Positions 1 to 9,130 are shown, counted from the stretch's first letter. The stretch: 64,000 nucleotides of DNA from an uncultured Ruminococcus sp. (GCA_904393835.1 CAJFNC010000008.1:99434-163433), one strand, 5' to 3'. Numbers and translations are program-made. Notes: generated from the sequence alone by a model not told the origin.

Positions 1-846
1 TTTTTGCGTTCGGCTACAACATCAAATTCCGGATTTCAGGTAGTTTGCGGTGAAATGGTTTTGGATGACAAATGGAATGTCCACAGCGAGGTAATGCTTG
101 CATATGTAAAATCAGGCAAGCTCACCGTTGAAACGGCTACAAACGCCTATAATCTCCACCTTGGCGATATTTACTTTATTGCGCCTAACCAGAGATACAG
201 AATTTCAAATCACATTAACGCAAACGTTGACGTAGTTCTTTTAAATCTTTCAACTCCCACTGCTGTTACTCAGGAGTTTATTCCGCAAGGCCTCATCAGG
301 AATCTTACAACAGGCAACAGCACGCAATTTGCAAAAATTTCTCCTGATTTCCCGTATTACGCAACATTGCTTGAGGATTTTAAAACAATTAAAAAGGCTG
401 AAACAGACAAAGGCGAATTTTATCAGCTTTTGGTACACGGCAAAATGTACGACATCTTCTATATACTTTTTTCAAACGGTATTATCAGAATTGTCGAAGC
501 CGAAACTCAGGGCAAAAAATACCGTGCGCTCCGCAAAATTACAGATTACATCAACGAAAATTTCTGCGAGAGCATTTCACTTGATACAATTGCTCAGACA
601 ACGGGTTTGAGCCGCTACTATGTATCTCATCTCTTTAAAGAGCTTATGAACACAACTTTTGTAAACTATGTAAACGAGCTTCGCCTCACAAGAGCCGCAA
701 TGCTCCTTACAACAACCGACACCCCCGTTATTGAGATTGCGGGTATGTCAGGATTTAATAACATTTCAAATTTTAACAGGGCTTTCAAAATGTACTACGA
801 CACAACACCTTCCAAGTACAGAAAGTTTGAACGTCAAATCTATTGA
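1..846 (+). CDS. AraC family transcriptional regulator (5' end cut by window edge)
   Basis: Cytoplasmic DNA-binding regulator of the AraC/XylS type. The first ~150 residues form a cupin-like sensing half (GDIYFIAPNQRYRI). The last ~100 residues carry two helix-turn-helix motifs: DTIAQTTGLSRYYVSHLF and IAGMSGFNNISNFNRAFK, the second followed by TPSKYRKF. The frame is open to base 1 and the first possible start is a TTG at 4 with no visible ribosome-binding site, so the true start is probably outside the window. The visible 280 residues are close to the usual length of the family. A hairpin terminator follows. The ligand and targets cannot be read from the sequence. Confidence 0.88.
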   Translation, partial: FLRSATTSNSGFQVVCGEMVLDDKWNVHSEVMLAYVKSGKLTVETATNAYNLHLGDIYFIAPNQRYRISNHINANVDVVLLNLSTPTAVTQEFIPQGLIRNLTTGNSTQFAKISPDFPYYATLLEDFKTIKKAETDKGEFYQLLVHGKMYDIFYILFSNGIIRIVEAETQGKKYRALRKITDYINENFCESISLDTIAQTTGLSRYYVSHLFKELMNTTFVNYVNELRLTRAAMLLTTTDTPVIEIAGMSGFNNISNFNRAFKMYYDTTPSKYRKFERQIY

Positions 847-928
847 TTTGATTCTGTTACTTTTATCAGCGCCAGTTCCTAAATCATTTTTATTTTTCTT
901 TTTTGTTTTACCTCCTTAATATTTCTAA

Positions 929-960
929 AAAAAGCCGACGCTAAGCGACGGCTTTTTTTA
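929..960 (+). terminator. Rho-independent terminator of the AraC gene
   Basis: GCCGACGC and GCGACGGC form a hairpin with one A-A mismatch and a TAA loop, preceded by an A run and followed by seven Ts. Confidence 0.7.
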
Positions 961-1025
961 GTTTTTGCACCGCTTTATAGTCAATATCGCTTAAAACTCA
1001 ATACATTTTTTTGCTATACTGCGAA

Positions 1026-1054
1026 TTGAAAAAACAATATAAAAATGATAAAAT
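1026..1054 (+). promoter_or_regulatory. Sigma-A type promoter of the SleB-like gene
   Basis: TTGAAA at 1026-1031 and TAAAAT at 1049-1054 are separated by exactly 17 bases, upstream of the secreted hydrolase gene. Confidence 0.6.
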
Positions 1055-1118
1055 AGTAAAGGTTACATAACAAGCAAAGCTTTGAAACGAGGGAATAAAA
1101 CTTGTATGAGGTGATTAT

Positions 1119-1928
1119 TTGAAAAACTTCTTCACAAAAAGGCTCAATGCCGTTTTGTCTGTTGCCCTGGTAATAATCTCAATTTTTGTTGTTTTTCAAA
1201 CTGCGTTTGCAAGCACGCTTAACGCGGGTGAAAGCGAGCAAAAAACCCAAGAGATTTCCAACGTAAACCCTAACCTTGCCGAAATAATGGAAGAGGACGG
1301 AATTGAACTGACAACAACTCAGCCGACCACCGAAAAAACTGAGGCAACGAAATCGACCAAAGCGACAAAGGCGACCGAAGCAACCAAAAAGAAAACGTCA
1401 AAAAAACAGACGACCACTTCACCTTCAACTACAGCTCCTACCGAGGCGACTGTTCAGTTTGCAACGGCAATTCCTCCCAAGGTAAAGGCCGACTACAACG
1501 CCCAGTGGAACGCAGGCTACCTTGTTGCAATTGACAATCCGGATCCGACCTACAAATGCGGTCAGGTTACCTTGTGTGACGAGGACAGAGATCTGCTCGA
1601 ACGCCTTTGTATGGGCGAGTTCGGCTCAGGCGGTTTTGTAGGCGCCGCGCTCATTGCTCAGGCTGTAAAAAACGCAATGTGCTTTGACGGATATACAAGC
1701 GTTGCTCAGGTAATTGAGGAATGTAAGTACACAGGTCGCACTGATGTCGGCACAAACGAAGCATGCAAACAGGCAGTTCGATATATTTTTGATGAAAACC
1801 ACGACGCTGTTCAGCACCGCATTATGTATATGTACAATCCTTATCTTGTGCAGAGCGCTTTCCACGAAAGCCAAAACTACATACTCACTTATCAGCAGGT
1901 AAGATTTTTTGACCGCTGGAATTACTGA
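1119..1928 (+). CDS. Secreted SleB-like cell wall hydrolase with Thr/Lys-rich linker
   Basis: Predicted exported peptidoglycan hydrolase. Residues 1-32 are a signal peptide (basic start, hydrophobic core, AFA-S). Residues ~60-115 are a low-complexity Thr/Lys/Ala/Glu linker with repeated TKATKATEATKK units. The last ~120 residues resemble the Cell Wall Hydrolase SleB fold (DLLERLCMGEFGSGGFVGAA, IAQAVKNAM, YMYNPY near the end). The start is TTG, chosen because GAGGTGAT at 1109-1116 is well placed and no ATG fits. The family includes spore-cortex lytic enzymes, but this protein has no LysM or PG-binding domain, so a vegetative wall role is equally possible. It stands alone, with its own promoter and terminator. 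Confidence 0.72.
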   Translation: MKNFFTKRLNAVLSVALVIISIFVVFQTAFASTLNAGESEQKTQEISNVNPNLAEIMEEDGIELTTTQPTTEKTEATKSTKATKATEATKKKTSKKQTTTSPSTTAPTEATVQFATAIPPKVKADYNAQWNAGYLVAIDNPDPTYKCGQVTLCDEDRDLLERLCMGEFGSGGFVGAALIAQAVKNAMCFDGYTSVAQVIEECKYTGRTDVGTNEACKQAVRYIFDENHDAVQHRIMYMYNPYLVQSAFHESQNYILTYQQVRFFDRWNY

Positions 1929-1936
1929 TAAACATT

Positions 1937-1967
1937 AAGGATACGCCGAAAAGCGTATCCTTTTTTT
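1937..1967 (+). terminator. Rho-independent terminator of the SleB-like gene
   Basis: A perfect 10-base stem, AAGGATACGC with GCGTATCCTT, is followed by Ts. Confidence 0.85.
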
Positions 1968-2015
1968 GAGCCGTATTTGCCGCAAATTGCAACCGAAATA
2001 TTTATTATCCCACGT

Positions 2016-2055
2016 ACAAAAACGGCTGCCGCAAGCTAAGTTGCAACAGCCGTAA
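2016..2055 (-). terminator. Terminator of the minus-strand membrane protein gene
   Basis: ACGGCTG at 2022-2028 pairs with CAGCCGT at 2047-2053, with further pairing inside (CGCAA/TTGC). On the minus strand the stem is followed by TTTTTG. Confidence 0.65.
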
Positions 2056-2058
2056 AAT

Positions 2059-2901
2059 TTATTTTTCGGTAATATTTTTCTTGATTTTTTTCGGAATAAA
2101 GTTCTGAATAAATCCTGCGTGTTTACCCCTGTACTTGAGAAAGAAAAAGCCCGCAACGTTAAATATGACAGCGCCGACAAAGTTTACAAGCAAGTCTTTC
2201 ATAGTGTCAATCAGACCGATGTCGAGGTATCCGCCTATTCCGAGGCTCTTGCCGTTTACAATTGTATCGGTAATATCACTAATATTTGTAATATCGTTTG
2301 AACCGCCCGACAAAAGTACGGAATTAATGACATTTACAACCGTATCCTTCTGCATATCCTTACCGAAGAACGTATCCATTGCAAACTCAAAAAATTCCCA
2401 TACCGTGCCCGCCGTCATTGAAAAGCAGAACGAAAACAGACACACAAACACAGGCGACAAATTCATTTTGATTTTGTCATTACGATTGAGAATATCAATC
2501 AAACCGAAGCCCACGCCTGCGCATATAAAGCCGTTTATGGTATGCAGCACAGTGTCCCACATAGGAATTATTTCGTAGAATGCGCCCATTTCGCCCATAA
2601 TATTTGCGGCGAAAACAAAAATTATCATTACAACTTCAAGCACTGACGGAAGCTCAATGTCGAGCCTGTTTTCGATAAACGACGGAATCATCAGCAGTAA
2701 AAACGACAAAAAGCAGGTCATTGTGTTTTCCCATTTGCCGTTTATAATGCTTATAATAAATACTGCTGCGATAACTACACGTAAAATAATATAGATTGCC
2801 GCCTTGACCTTGTGTTGACGCATTTCCTCAACGTTTAATATTCTTTTTATTCCTTTGGTCTGACCGGCGGTCGTGTTCTTTTTTTCTCTCTTTTTACCCA
2901 T
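2059..2901 (-). CDS. Polytopic membrane protein, DUF2238/YjdF-like
   Basis: A 280-residue protein with a basic cytoplasmic N-terminus (KKREKKN) and about six hydrophobic segments. The central part, WDTVLHTINGFICAGVGF followed by GTVWEFFEFAMD, resembles the conserved core of the DUF2238/YjdF inner-membrane family, whose function is unknown. It starts with ATG at 2901 and lies alone between two terminators. I cannot assign a substrate or reaction. The family assignment rests on the H-x-x-x-G-F and W-E-x-x-E motifs and is moderate. Confidence 0.6.
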   Translation of the reverse strand: MGKKREKKNTTAGQTKGIKRILNVEEMRQHKVKAAIYIILRVVIAAVFIISIINGKWENTMTCFLSFLLLMIPSFIENRLDIELPSVLEVVMIIFVFAANIMGEMGAFYEIIPMWDTVLHTINGFICAGVGFGLIDILNRNDKIKMNLSPVFVCLFSFCFSMTAGTVWEFFEFAMDTFFGKDMQKDTVVNVINSVLLSGGSNDITNISDITDTIVNGKSLGIGGYLDIGLIDTMKDLLVNFVGAVIFNVAGFFFLKYRGKHAGFIQNFIPKKIKKNITEK

Positions 2902-2974
2902 TATTCACTCTCCGTTTGCATATATAAATAATTTATGCAAGTAACTTGCACAAAATCCCGTCTTTGCAAAATTT

Positions 2975-3015
2975 ATAATAAACAGGATAATGTACACCCC
3001 TCTATAGGCGGCGCC
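2975..3015 (+). repeat. Dispersed intergenic repeat, copy R1 (partial, forward)
   Basis: Carries the end signature AAACAGGATAATG followed by CCCCTCTATAGGCGG, shared with the copies near 7.6, 16.7, 18.0, 19.6, 20.5, 46.6 and 58.5 kb. The ~80-base remainder of the element is not recognisable here. Confidence 0.7.
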
Positions 3016-3059
3016 GACTATACAAATTCATTTCCCTGATTACCTCAGTATATAACAAA

Positions 3060-3096
3060 AGCTCTCTGATTTTACGTTTTAAAATTCAGAGAGTTT
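3060..3096 (-). terminator. Terminator of the dehydratase activase operon
   Basis: CTCTCTGA and TCAGAGAG form a stem extended by TTTTA/TAAAA, directly after the stop of the minus-strand gene. On that strand it is followed by CTTTTGTT. Confidence 0.7.
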
Positions 3097-3109
3097 GCTG
3101 TATTAAATT

Positions 3110-4414
3110 TTACTTATCCTGTTTTTCGTTTTCCTTTTTTGCAGCAAGTTCTCTTTCGAGGTTTTCCTTGCCGACAGCAAGCATCAGTTTAATTCTGTTT
3201 TCCTGGTTAACCTTCGGCGCACCGGGATCGTAGTCGATAGTAACTATGTTTGCGTTTGGCATTACCTCTTTAATTTTTCTGATAGCTCCCTTGCCGTTGA
3301 TGTGGTTAGGCAAACAACCGAACGGCTGGGTACATACAATGTTTTCGTAGCCGGTTTCGGCAAGTTCAAGCATTTCCGCGGTGAGCAGCCAACCCTCGCC
3401 CATTTTGCTGCCGTAGCCGATAATGCCCTTTACAAGCTCTTTTGTATGAGCATATTGATGAGGCGGTACAAAGCCGTATTTTTTTGCCGCGTCAATCATC
3501 AGCCCCTCGAGCTTAGTAATGTAGTTGAGCAGTAATTTGCATACCTTGTACTTGAGGTTGCTGCCTCCGAACATTTTGTAGTCCTCAATACGGTTGTCAA
3601 CCTTGAACGATGCAAAGCCCATAAGTCCGGGAACGCAGACCTCGCAGTCCTGCTCTGCCAAAAAGTCTTCAAGACCGTTATTTGCCATCTTTGAATATTT
3701 TACGTAAATTTCGCCGACAATTCCGACTTTTACCTTTGGAGTTTTGTTAAGCTTGATTTGTGCAAACGACTTTGTAATTTTGTCGAGATACTCGTCAACT
3801 TCCTCAAGCGTGTAACCTTTGCCCTCAATCAAAAGCTGAGACAGCTTCTCAATCCATTCGTCAACAAGAGCCATACTCTCACCCTTGTTAACCTCGTAGG
3901 GCTTTGTCTGGTTTGACAAAAGCATAAGCTGGTCGCCGTACACCACTCCGCCCACAAAACGTCTGATAAGCGGCATAGTAAGCGAAAATCCGCTGTTCTT
4001 TTCCATACCGAACGAAAGAGAAATTACCGGCACAAACTCAAAGCCCGCCTTTTTGAGGGCTTTTCTCAAAAGAAAAATGTAGTTTGAAGCACGACAGCCG
4101 CCGCCCGTCTGAGTAATCATCAGAGCGGTTTTATGAACGTCGTATTTGCCGCTCTGCAAAGCGTGAATAAACTGACCTATTACAAGCAGCGCCGGGTAGC
4201 AGGTATCGTTATGAACGTATTTAAGACCGGTTTGAGCAATTTCGGGACCTGTTGTATCCAAAAGCACTGATTTGTAGCCGTAGTGAGTAAATACGTTTTG
4301 CAGAATTTTAAAGTGAATCGGCGCCATATTCGGCATAAGGATTGTGTATTCCTTTTTCATCTCCTTTGTAAAAAGCAGACGGCCTGTTTTTTTGTCGTAC
4401 TTGAGTTCAGCCAT
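3110..4414 (-). CDS. Acyl-CoA dehydratase activase-related protein
   Basis: A 434-residue cytosolic protein of the family associated with 2-hydroxyacyl-CoA dehydratases and their activases. Conserved stretches include YVHNDTCYPALLVIGQF, TQTGGGCRASNY and CTQPFGCLPNHINGKG; the Cys residues in these are probable iron-sulfur or thiol ligands. It follows the 967-residue activase gene by 20 bases and is certainly co-transcribed with it. In many Clostridia this region is the C-terminal part of one ~1400-residue protein; here the two parts are separate genes. The exact acyl-CoA substrate, if there is one, is unknown. No dehydratase alpha/beta subunit genes are nearby. Confidence 0.8.
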   Translation of the reverse strand: MAELKYDKKTGRLLFTKEMKKEYTILMPNMAPIHFKILQNVFTHYGYKSVLLDTTGPEIAQTGLKYVHNDTCYPALLVIGQFIHALQSGKYDVHKTALMITQTGGGCRASNYIFLLRKALKKAGFEFVPVISLSFGMEKNSGFSLTMPLIRRFVGGVVYGDQLMLLSNQTKPYEVNKGESMALVDEWIEKLSQLLIEGKGYTLEEVDEYLDKITKSFAQIKLNKTPKVKVGIVGEIYVKYSKMANNGLEDFLAEQDCEVCVPGLMGFASFKVDNRIEDYKMFGGSNLKYKVCKLLLNYITKLEGLMIDAAKKYGFVPPHQYAHTKELVKGIIGYGSKMGEGWLLTAEMLELAETGYENIVCTQPFGCLPNHINGKGAIRKIKEVMPNANIVTIDYDPGAPKVNQENRIKLMLAVGKENLERELAAKKENEKQDK

Positions 4415-4434
4415 AAATAAGTCCTTTCAAAATA

Positions 4435-7338
4435 TCAATCGTTTTCAATAGCCGCAAGCAAGCTGCGGATACGGATTTTAACGGCACCCAGATTGGTAAT
4501 TTCATCAATTTTTATCTGAGTATAGATTTTGTTTTTGCTTTCCAAAATTTCACGAACCTCATCGGTAGTGATGGCGTCAACGCCGCAGCCGAAAGATACC
4601 AGCTGTATAAGCTCCATATCCTTGCGTGTTGTCACATACTTAGCCGCCGCGTATAAACGAGAGTGATATGTCCACTGGTTAAGCACGTGTGTGTTGAATT
4701 TTTCAACACGAGGAGAAACTACGTCCTCGCTGACAATTGCGACGTCAAAGCTTGAAATAAGCTTGTCAATTCCGTGGTTTATTTCAGGGTCAACGTGGTA
4801 TGGTCTGCCCGCCAACACAAAAATCTTTTTGCCCTCTTTTTCCGCCTTTTCAATAATTTCGTTACCCTTGGCGATGATTTTTTCACGGAAATTCTTTTCT
4901 TCCTCATACGCCTTTGAAGCCGCCGCTCTGACCTCGTTAAGAGTCAGGTCGGGGAAGTGCTGAGACAGGCACTCATACGCCTTCTGCGGAAAATCCTTTG
5001 GACGGTGAATACCGAAATATTCATTGATATAGTGCACCTTGTTGATGTCCTTCATATTGTTTTTGATAACCTCGGGATAGTAAGCAACTACAGGGCAATT
5101 GTAGTGGTTGTCTCCCAAATGATCGTCAAAGTTGTATGAAAGGCACGGGTAAAAAATTGTCTGAGCGCCCATATCAATAAGCGTCTGCACATGACCGTGC
5201 ATAAGCTTTGCGGGGAAGCAAACTGTATCGCTGGGGATTGTCTGCTGACCTCTTTGGTAGAGCTTTCTTGAAGAATAGGGCGACTTGAACACCTCGAATT
5301 TGAGTTCCGTAAAAAATCTGTACCAGAACGGATACAACTCAAACATATTAAGTCCCATCGGTATTCCCAGCTTGCCTCTGAGTCCTTCCACGGGCTTGTA
5401 GGAGTCAAGCAGGTTTATTTTATACTCGTAGATGTTCATACCCGTTGCCGGAGCGCGTTTTGTAATCGGCCTTTCGCATCTGTTGCCTGCTATAAACTTT
5501 CTCCCGCCGCCGAAGCTGTTGATTGTAAGGCGGCAGTTGTTGTTGCACAGGCCGCAGTTTGCCACCTTTATTTCGTGAACAAAGTTCTTTAAATCTTCCT
5601 TTGTCGCAAGCTTGCTTTTACCCTGCGCCTTTGACTTTTTCTTTGAGTAAAGAGCGGCGCCGTAAGCACCCATAAGCCCTGCAATGTTCGGACGTACAAC
5701 CTCTACGCCCATTTCCTGCTCAAACGCTCTCAAAACAGCGTCGTTTAAAAAAGTACCGCCCTGAACAACGACTTTTTTGCCGAGCTCGTCGGGGCTTGAC
5801 GCTCTGATTACCTTGTAAAGAGCGTTTTTAACTACGCTCAGCGACAAACCTGCCGAAATATCCTCGATTGTGGCACCGTCTTTCTGAGCCTGTTTAACGC
5901 TTGAATTCATAAATACCGTACAGCGCGAGCCCAAATCTACGGGACGCTTTGCAAAAAGTCCCAGCTTCGCAAAATCGGCAATATTATAACCGAGCGCATT
6001 CGCAAAGGTTTGCAAAAAGCTTCCGCAGCCGGAGGAACACGCCTCGTTGAGAAAGATGTTGTCGATTGCGCCGTTGTGTATTTTAAAGCATTTGATGTCC
6101 TGTCCGCCGATGTCGATAATAAACTCAACGTCGGGCATAAAATATTTTGCCGCGGTAAAGTGAGCCATTGTCTCCACTATTCCGTAGTCAACGTCAAATG
6201 CGTTTTTGATAATGTCCTCTCCGTATCCGGTAACCGCAGATGAAACAATGTTAATGTCGGGATTAATTTCATATATTTCCTCAAGAAATGCTTTGATAAT
6301 CTCAACCGGGTTGCCGTTTGACGGCATATATTTTGAGTAAAGCAGTTCGCCGTCATCGTTTAATACAACGCCCTTTACCGTTGTTGAACCGGCGTCCATT
6401 CCGACGTAAGCCTTGCCTGTATAGCCCTTGAGCTCTTTTTGCTTTACGTCAGCTTTTGCGTGGCGCGCTTTAAACTCCTCGTACTCCTGCTCATTGTTAA
6501 AAAGCGGCGGATTAAAAGCAAAGTTATCGGAGCCTTTGTAATTTTTAACCTGCTCCTCCACCTTGTCAAAGTCAATTGTCTCGGTTGCGCAAAGCGCCGC
6601 GCCGCAGGCAACAAAGTAGAGTGAGTTTTCGGGGCAAACTCCTTTTATTCCCAAGGTTCTGTCAAAACAGTTTCTCAGCTCGCTCATAAACGTAAGAGGT
6701 CCGCCGAGATAAACTACGTTTCCTTCAATCTCTCTGCCCTGAGCCAAACCCGCAATCGTCTGGTTGACAACGGCGTTAAAGATACTTTCGGCAATGTCGC
6801 TCTTGCGTGCGCCCTGGTTGAGCAGGGGCTGAACGTCTGTCTTTGCAAATACGCCGCACCTGGAAGCAATGGTATATGTTTTTTCATGCTGCTTTGCAAG
6901 GTCGTCAAGCTTTTCAAGCGGAACGTCGAGCAATGTTGCCATCTGGTCGATAAACGCGCCCGTACCGCCGGCACAGGTCCCGTTCATTCTTACCTCAAGT
7001 CCGTTGGTGAGGAACAAAATCTTTGCGTCCTCGCCTCCCAGCTCAATTACAACATCGGTGCCCGGCAAAAATGTATTGGCGGCAACTCTTGTCGCATACA
7101 CCTCCTGCACAAATTCGATTCCGCAGGTTTCGGCAACGCCCATACCGGCTGAACCCGACATTGCAACATCGGCCTTTTCAACGCCCGGCACTTTGTTGCG
7201 AACGGTTTCAAGAATTTCCGCAGTTTTTTCAATAATCTGCGAAAAATGACGCTCGTAGGTGCTGTAAATCAATTTGTTGTTGTCATCAAGCACAACGCAT
7301 TTAATTGTTGTTGAGCCTATATCGAGTCCTAATTTCAA
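4435..7338 (-). CDS. Double BcrAD/BadFG-type acyl-CoA dehydratase activase with DUF2229 domain
   Basis: An ATP-dependent activator-type protein. Two ASKHA ATPase domains lie in tandem (about residues 1-260 and 310-570), each starting with a phosphate-binding loop (GLDIGSTTIK and GMDAGSTTVK) and each with the Cys motifs of the [4Fe-4S]-bridged activases (GTCAGGTGAF with SRCGVF; EACSSGCGSF with SRCTVF). A DUF2229-type region follows, starting with NCGLCNNNC and including FCF-like VCFPAKLMHGHV. In the known family, ATP hydrolysis drives an electron to the dehydratase. The start chosen is TTG at 7338, with GGAGG eight bases upstream; the in-frame ATG at 7386 lacks a binding site. It is the first gene of the two-gene operon. 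Confidence 0.84.
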   Translation of the reverse strand: MKLGLDIGSTTIKCVVLDDNNKLIYSTYERHFSQIIEKTAEILETVRNKVPGVEKADVAMSGSAGMGVAETCGIEFVQEVYATRVAANTFLPGTDVVIELGGEDAKILFLTNGLEVRMNGTCAGGTGAFIDQMATLLDVPLEKLDDLAKQHEKTYTIASRCGVFAKTDVQPLLNQGARKSDIAESIFNAVVNQTIAGLAQGREIEGNVVYLGGPLTFMSELRNCFDRTLGIKGVCPENSLYFVACGAALCATETIDFDKVEEQVKNYKGSDNFAFNPPLFNNEQEYEEFKARHAKADVKQKELKGYTGKAYVGMDAGSTTVKGVVLNDDGELLYSKYMPSNGNPVEIIKAFLEEIYEINPDINIVSSAVTGYGEDIIKNAFDVDYGIVETMAHFTAAKYFMPDVEFIIDIGGQDIKCFKIHNGAIDNIFLNEACSSGCGSFLQTFANALGYNIADFAKLGLFAKRPVDLGSRCTVFMNSSVKQAQKDGATIEDISAGLSLSVVKNALYKVIRASSPDELGKKVVVQGGTFLNDAVLRAFEQEMGVEVVRPNIAGLMGAYGAALYSKKKSKAQGKSKLATKEDLKNFVHEIKVANCGLCNNNCRLTINSFGGGRKFIAGNRCERPITKRAPATGMNIYEYKINLLDSYKPVEGLRGKLGIPMGLNMFELYPFWYRFFTELKFEVFKSPYSSRKLYQRGQQTIPSDTVCFPAKLMHGHVQTLIDMGAQTIFYPCLSYNFDDHLGDNHYNCPVVAYYPEVIKNNMKDINKVHYINEYFGIHRPKDFPQKAYECLSQHFPDLTLNEVRAAASKAYEEEKNFREKIIAKGNEIIEKAEKEGKKIFVLAGRPYHVDPEINHGIDKLISSFDVAIVSEDVVSPRVEKFNTHVLNQWTYHSRLYAAAKYVTTRKDMELIQLVSFGCGVDAITTDEVREILESKNKIYTQIKIDEITNLGAVKIRIRSLLAAIEND

Positions 7339-7556
7339 AAACGCCGCCTCCGATTTTTTAATAAAATTAAAATGTTTGATAAACACTGATTTTAATATTG
7401 TTACACTTTTTAATTATAATATTTTTAACGCTCTTTTTAATTCCATAAAAGAAAATAATATTCTTTGAGTAATTTTACCATTTATCAAAAATAAAATCAA
7501 TATACACTTGTAAAAAAATGTTGATACGTAAAAATTAAATCAACCGCAAAGTAAAT

Positions 7557-7581
7557 AATCCCTGCCGAAACAGCAGGGATT
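7557..7581 (-). terminator. Terminator downstream of the coiled-coil protein gene
   Basis: AATCCCTGC and GCAGGGATT form a perfect 9-base stem with a 7-base loop; on the minus strand TTATTTACTTT follows. It lies beyond repeat copy R2. Confidence 0.6.
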
Positions 7582-7706
7582 CATAATAAACAGTATAATA
7601 TCCTCCACGTATAGATGCGGGAAAAATTACCAAAATTCAGCGGCGGAATACAATCACCCACTGAATTTGAAGCGCAGTGCGCTGCTTGCTTTGACAAAAG
7701 CGTTAA
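7582..7706 (+). repeat. Dispersed intergenic repeat, copy R2 (near full length, forward)
   Basis: This ~125-base element aligns over its whole length with the reverse complement of copy R4. It has the AAACAG-TATAAT end, a TATAGATG centre, an ATTCAGCGG/CACTGAAT hairpin, the palindrome AGCGCAGTGCGCT and a GCTTTGACAAAAGC end. With the hairpin at 7557 it fills the 370-base gap between the activase start and the next gene. I see no coding sequence in it. Confidence 0.75.
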
Positions 7707-8255
7707 TCAAAAAAGTTCGCCGTCGGGTTCTTCCTCGTCTGCGTCTGTCTGATCCATACCGGCAGCGGACTGCTCGGCATTTGCGCAGTCGCAGGAGTTT
7801 TCTTCGGAATTTTTCTCAGCGGGCTTTTCGTCTTTTTCAAACGGGGACGAGTCATACTCGTTTTCATTTGAGCAGGCAACCGTAATATCTACCAAATCGT
7901 CCGAGTTGTAATTTTTATTTTCGGTCGCACCGTAGAAAATATCGTTGCGGCTGTCAACAATTTTTCTGTAACATTCTCTTGCCTTGGCAATTTTTGCCTT
8001 TGAGCTTTCAATCAGTTCAAAGAGCTTTTTCTCTTTTTCCTGCGAAATTTCAGCGCCCTTTTGCTTATTTTCGTAGTACTGCTTGCCCAAAGCAATGTAT
8101 GCCCTGTTCATAAGCTCACTCTCGTTTTTCATAATTGTTCTCAAACGATTGAGCTTTGCGTTTACTCTGTTCTTTTCAACAACGGTGTGAGCCGCAGATG
8201 AAATTGTATCAACAGCTGTATTTACTGTTCCGAGTACTGTATTCAAAATATTCAT
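7707..8255 (-). CDS. Acidic coiled-coil protein of unknown function
   Basis: A 182-residue soluble protein with no family I recognise. Residues ~1-110 are predicted helical and coiled-coil (heptad-rich, many Lys/Glu), beginning with an amphipathic MNILNTVLGTVNTAVDTI stretch. Residues ~120-182 are a disordered acidic tail rich in Glu, Asp, Ser and Asn, with two Cys. The ATG at 8255 has AAGGAG upstream. It shares a divergent promoter region with the CpXC gene, where the two -35 boxes lie only about 20 bases apart. The last codons abut repeat copy R2. Confidence 0.75.
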   Translation of the reverse strand: MNILNTVLGTVNTAVDTISSAAHTVVEKNRVNAKLNRLRTIMKNESELMNRAYIALGKQYYENKQKGAEISQEKEKKLFELIESSKAKIAKARECYRKIVDSRNDIFYGATENKNYNSDDLVDITVACSNENEYDSSPFEKDEKPAEKNSEENSCDCANAEQSAAGMDQTDADEEEPDGELF

Positions 8256-8324
8256 ATTACATTCTCCTTAATCAAAACACTTTGTGATAAAGACAGTTTG
8301 GTAATCATAGTTACTTCTAATATT

Positions 8325-8353
8325 ATTATGACAGATATTTTTGATAAAATCAA
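8325..8353 (-). promoter_or_regulatory. Promoter of the coiled-coil protein gene
   Basis: On the minus strand, TTGATT (8348-8353) and CATAAT (8325-8330) are separated by 17 bases, divergent from the CpXC promoter. Confidence 0.5.
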
Positions 8354-8371
8354 CTATTTTTTTAAAATTAC

Positions 8372-8400
8372 TTGTTTAAATTCATATCAGTTGATATAAT
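8372..8400 (+). promoter_or_regulatory. Promoter of the CpXC gene
   Basis: TTGTTT at 8372-8377 and a perfect TATAAT at 8395-8400 with a 17-base spacer. This also argues against a start for the gene upstream of 8423. Confidence 0.6.
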
Positions 8401-8422
8401 TATTGCTAAAGAGGTGTATTCA

Positions 8423-9121
8423 ATGCCAAAAAGCATTATCAACAAAGCAATAGTATGCCCGATGTGCGGAGAACTCAGCAGGGCAGAAATATATACAAGC
8501 GTAAATTCCACGCTTTCAAAGGAACTTCGCAACAGGGTTTTAAGCGGCGAGCTTTTTTCGTGGACCTGCCCGTCGTGCAATTACCACGCGCGCCTTACTT
8601 ACCCTATTTTATACAACGATATGAAAAACCGCTTTATGGTGTACCTTATTCCGAAAATCGACAGGTATCAGCTCTGCGACAAAGAGCTTGAGGCGAAGTA
8701 TTCAAATTTGCGTAATATCAACAAGCGTATTGTACCCAATTTTAATACATTTAAAGAAAAAATATTTATTTTTGAATCCGGACTCGACGATATGGCAGTT
8801 GAGCTTACCAAGCTTGCAATCGGTCAGACAGTTTCCAAAAAACTGGGCGGATCCAAAATTTCCGACGGCTATCTGTCACTTTACGACCGTGAGTCAAACA
8901 CTATGGGTTTCACCTACTTTGTCGGCTCGGATAATGTGCCGTATGTTCAGACCGCAAGGCTTGAAATTTACGGCAAGTCAAAGGATATTATTGACCGATT
9001 CGCAGTCAAGGACAAAAAGCTTAAGGGCTTTATAAAAATTGACCGTGAGTGGGCAGAAAATATTCTTTACCGCTACAAGCGAGCAAAACATATTGAAAAA
9101 CTTAACAAGCTTAAAGAGTAA
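8423..9121 (+). CDS. CpXC domain zinc-ribbon protein
   Basis: A 232-residue cytosolic protein. The N-terminal ~110 residues match the CpXC family: CPMC at residues 12-15 and CPSC at 49-52 form a likely zinc site, followed by an aromatic strand-rich segment (YPILYNDMKNRFMVYLIP). The rest is alpha/beta with no recognised domain. CpXC proteins are widespread in Firmicutes and have no established function. The start is ATG at 8423, with AAAGAGGTG upstream; an in-frame TTG at 8372 is the promoter -35 box and so cannot be the start. Confidence 0.82.
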   Translation: MPKSIINKAIVCPMCGELSRAEIYTSVNSTLSKELRNRVLSGELFSWTCPSCNYHARLTYPILYNDMKNRFMVYLIPKIDRYQLCDKELEAKYSNLRNINKRIVPNFNTFKEKIFIFESGLDDMAVELTKLAIGQTVSKKLGGSKISDGYLSLYDRESNTMGFTYFVGSDNVPYVQTARLEIYGKSKDIIDRFAVKDKKLKGFIKIDREWAENILYRYKRAKHIEKLNKLKE

Positions 9122-9130
9122 TAATTTTAA

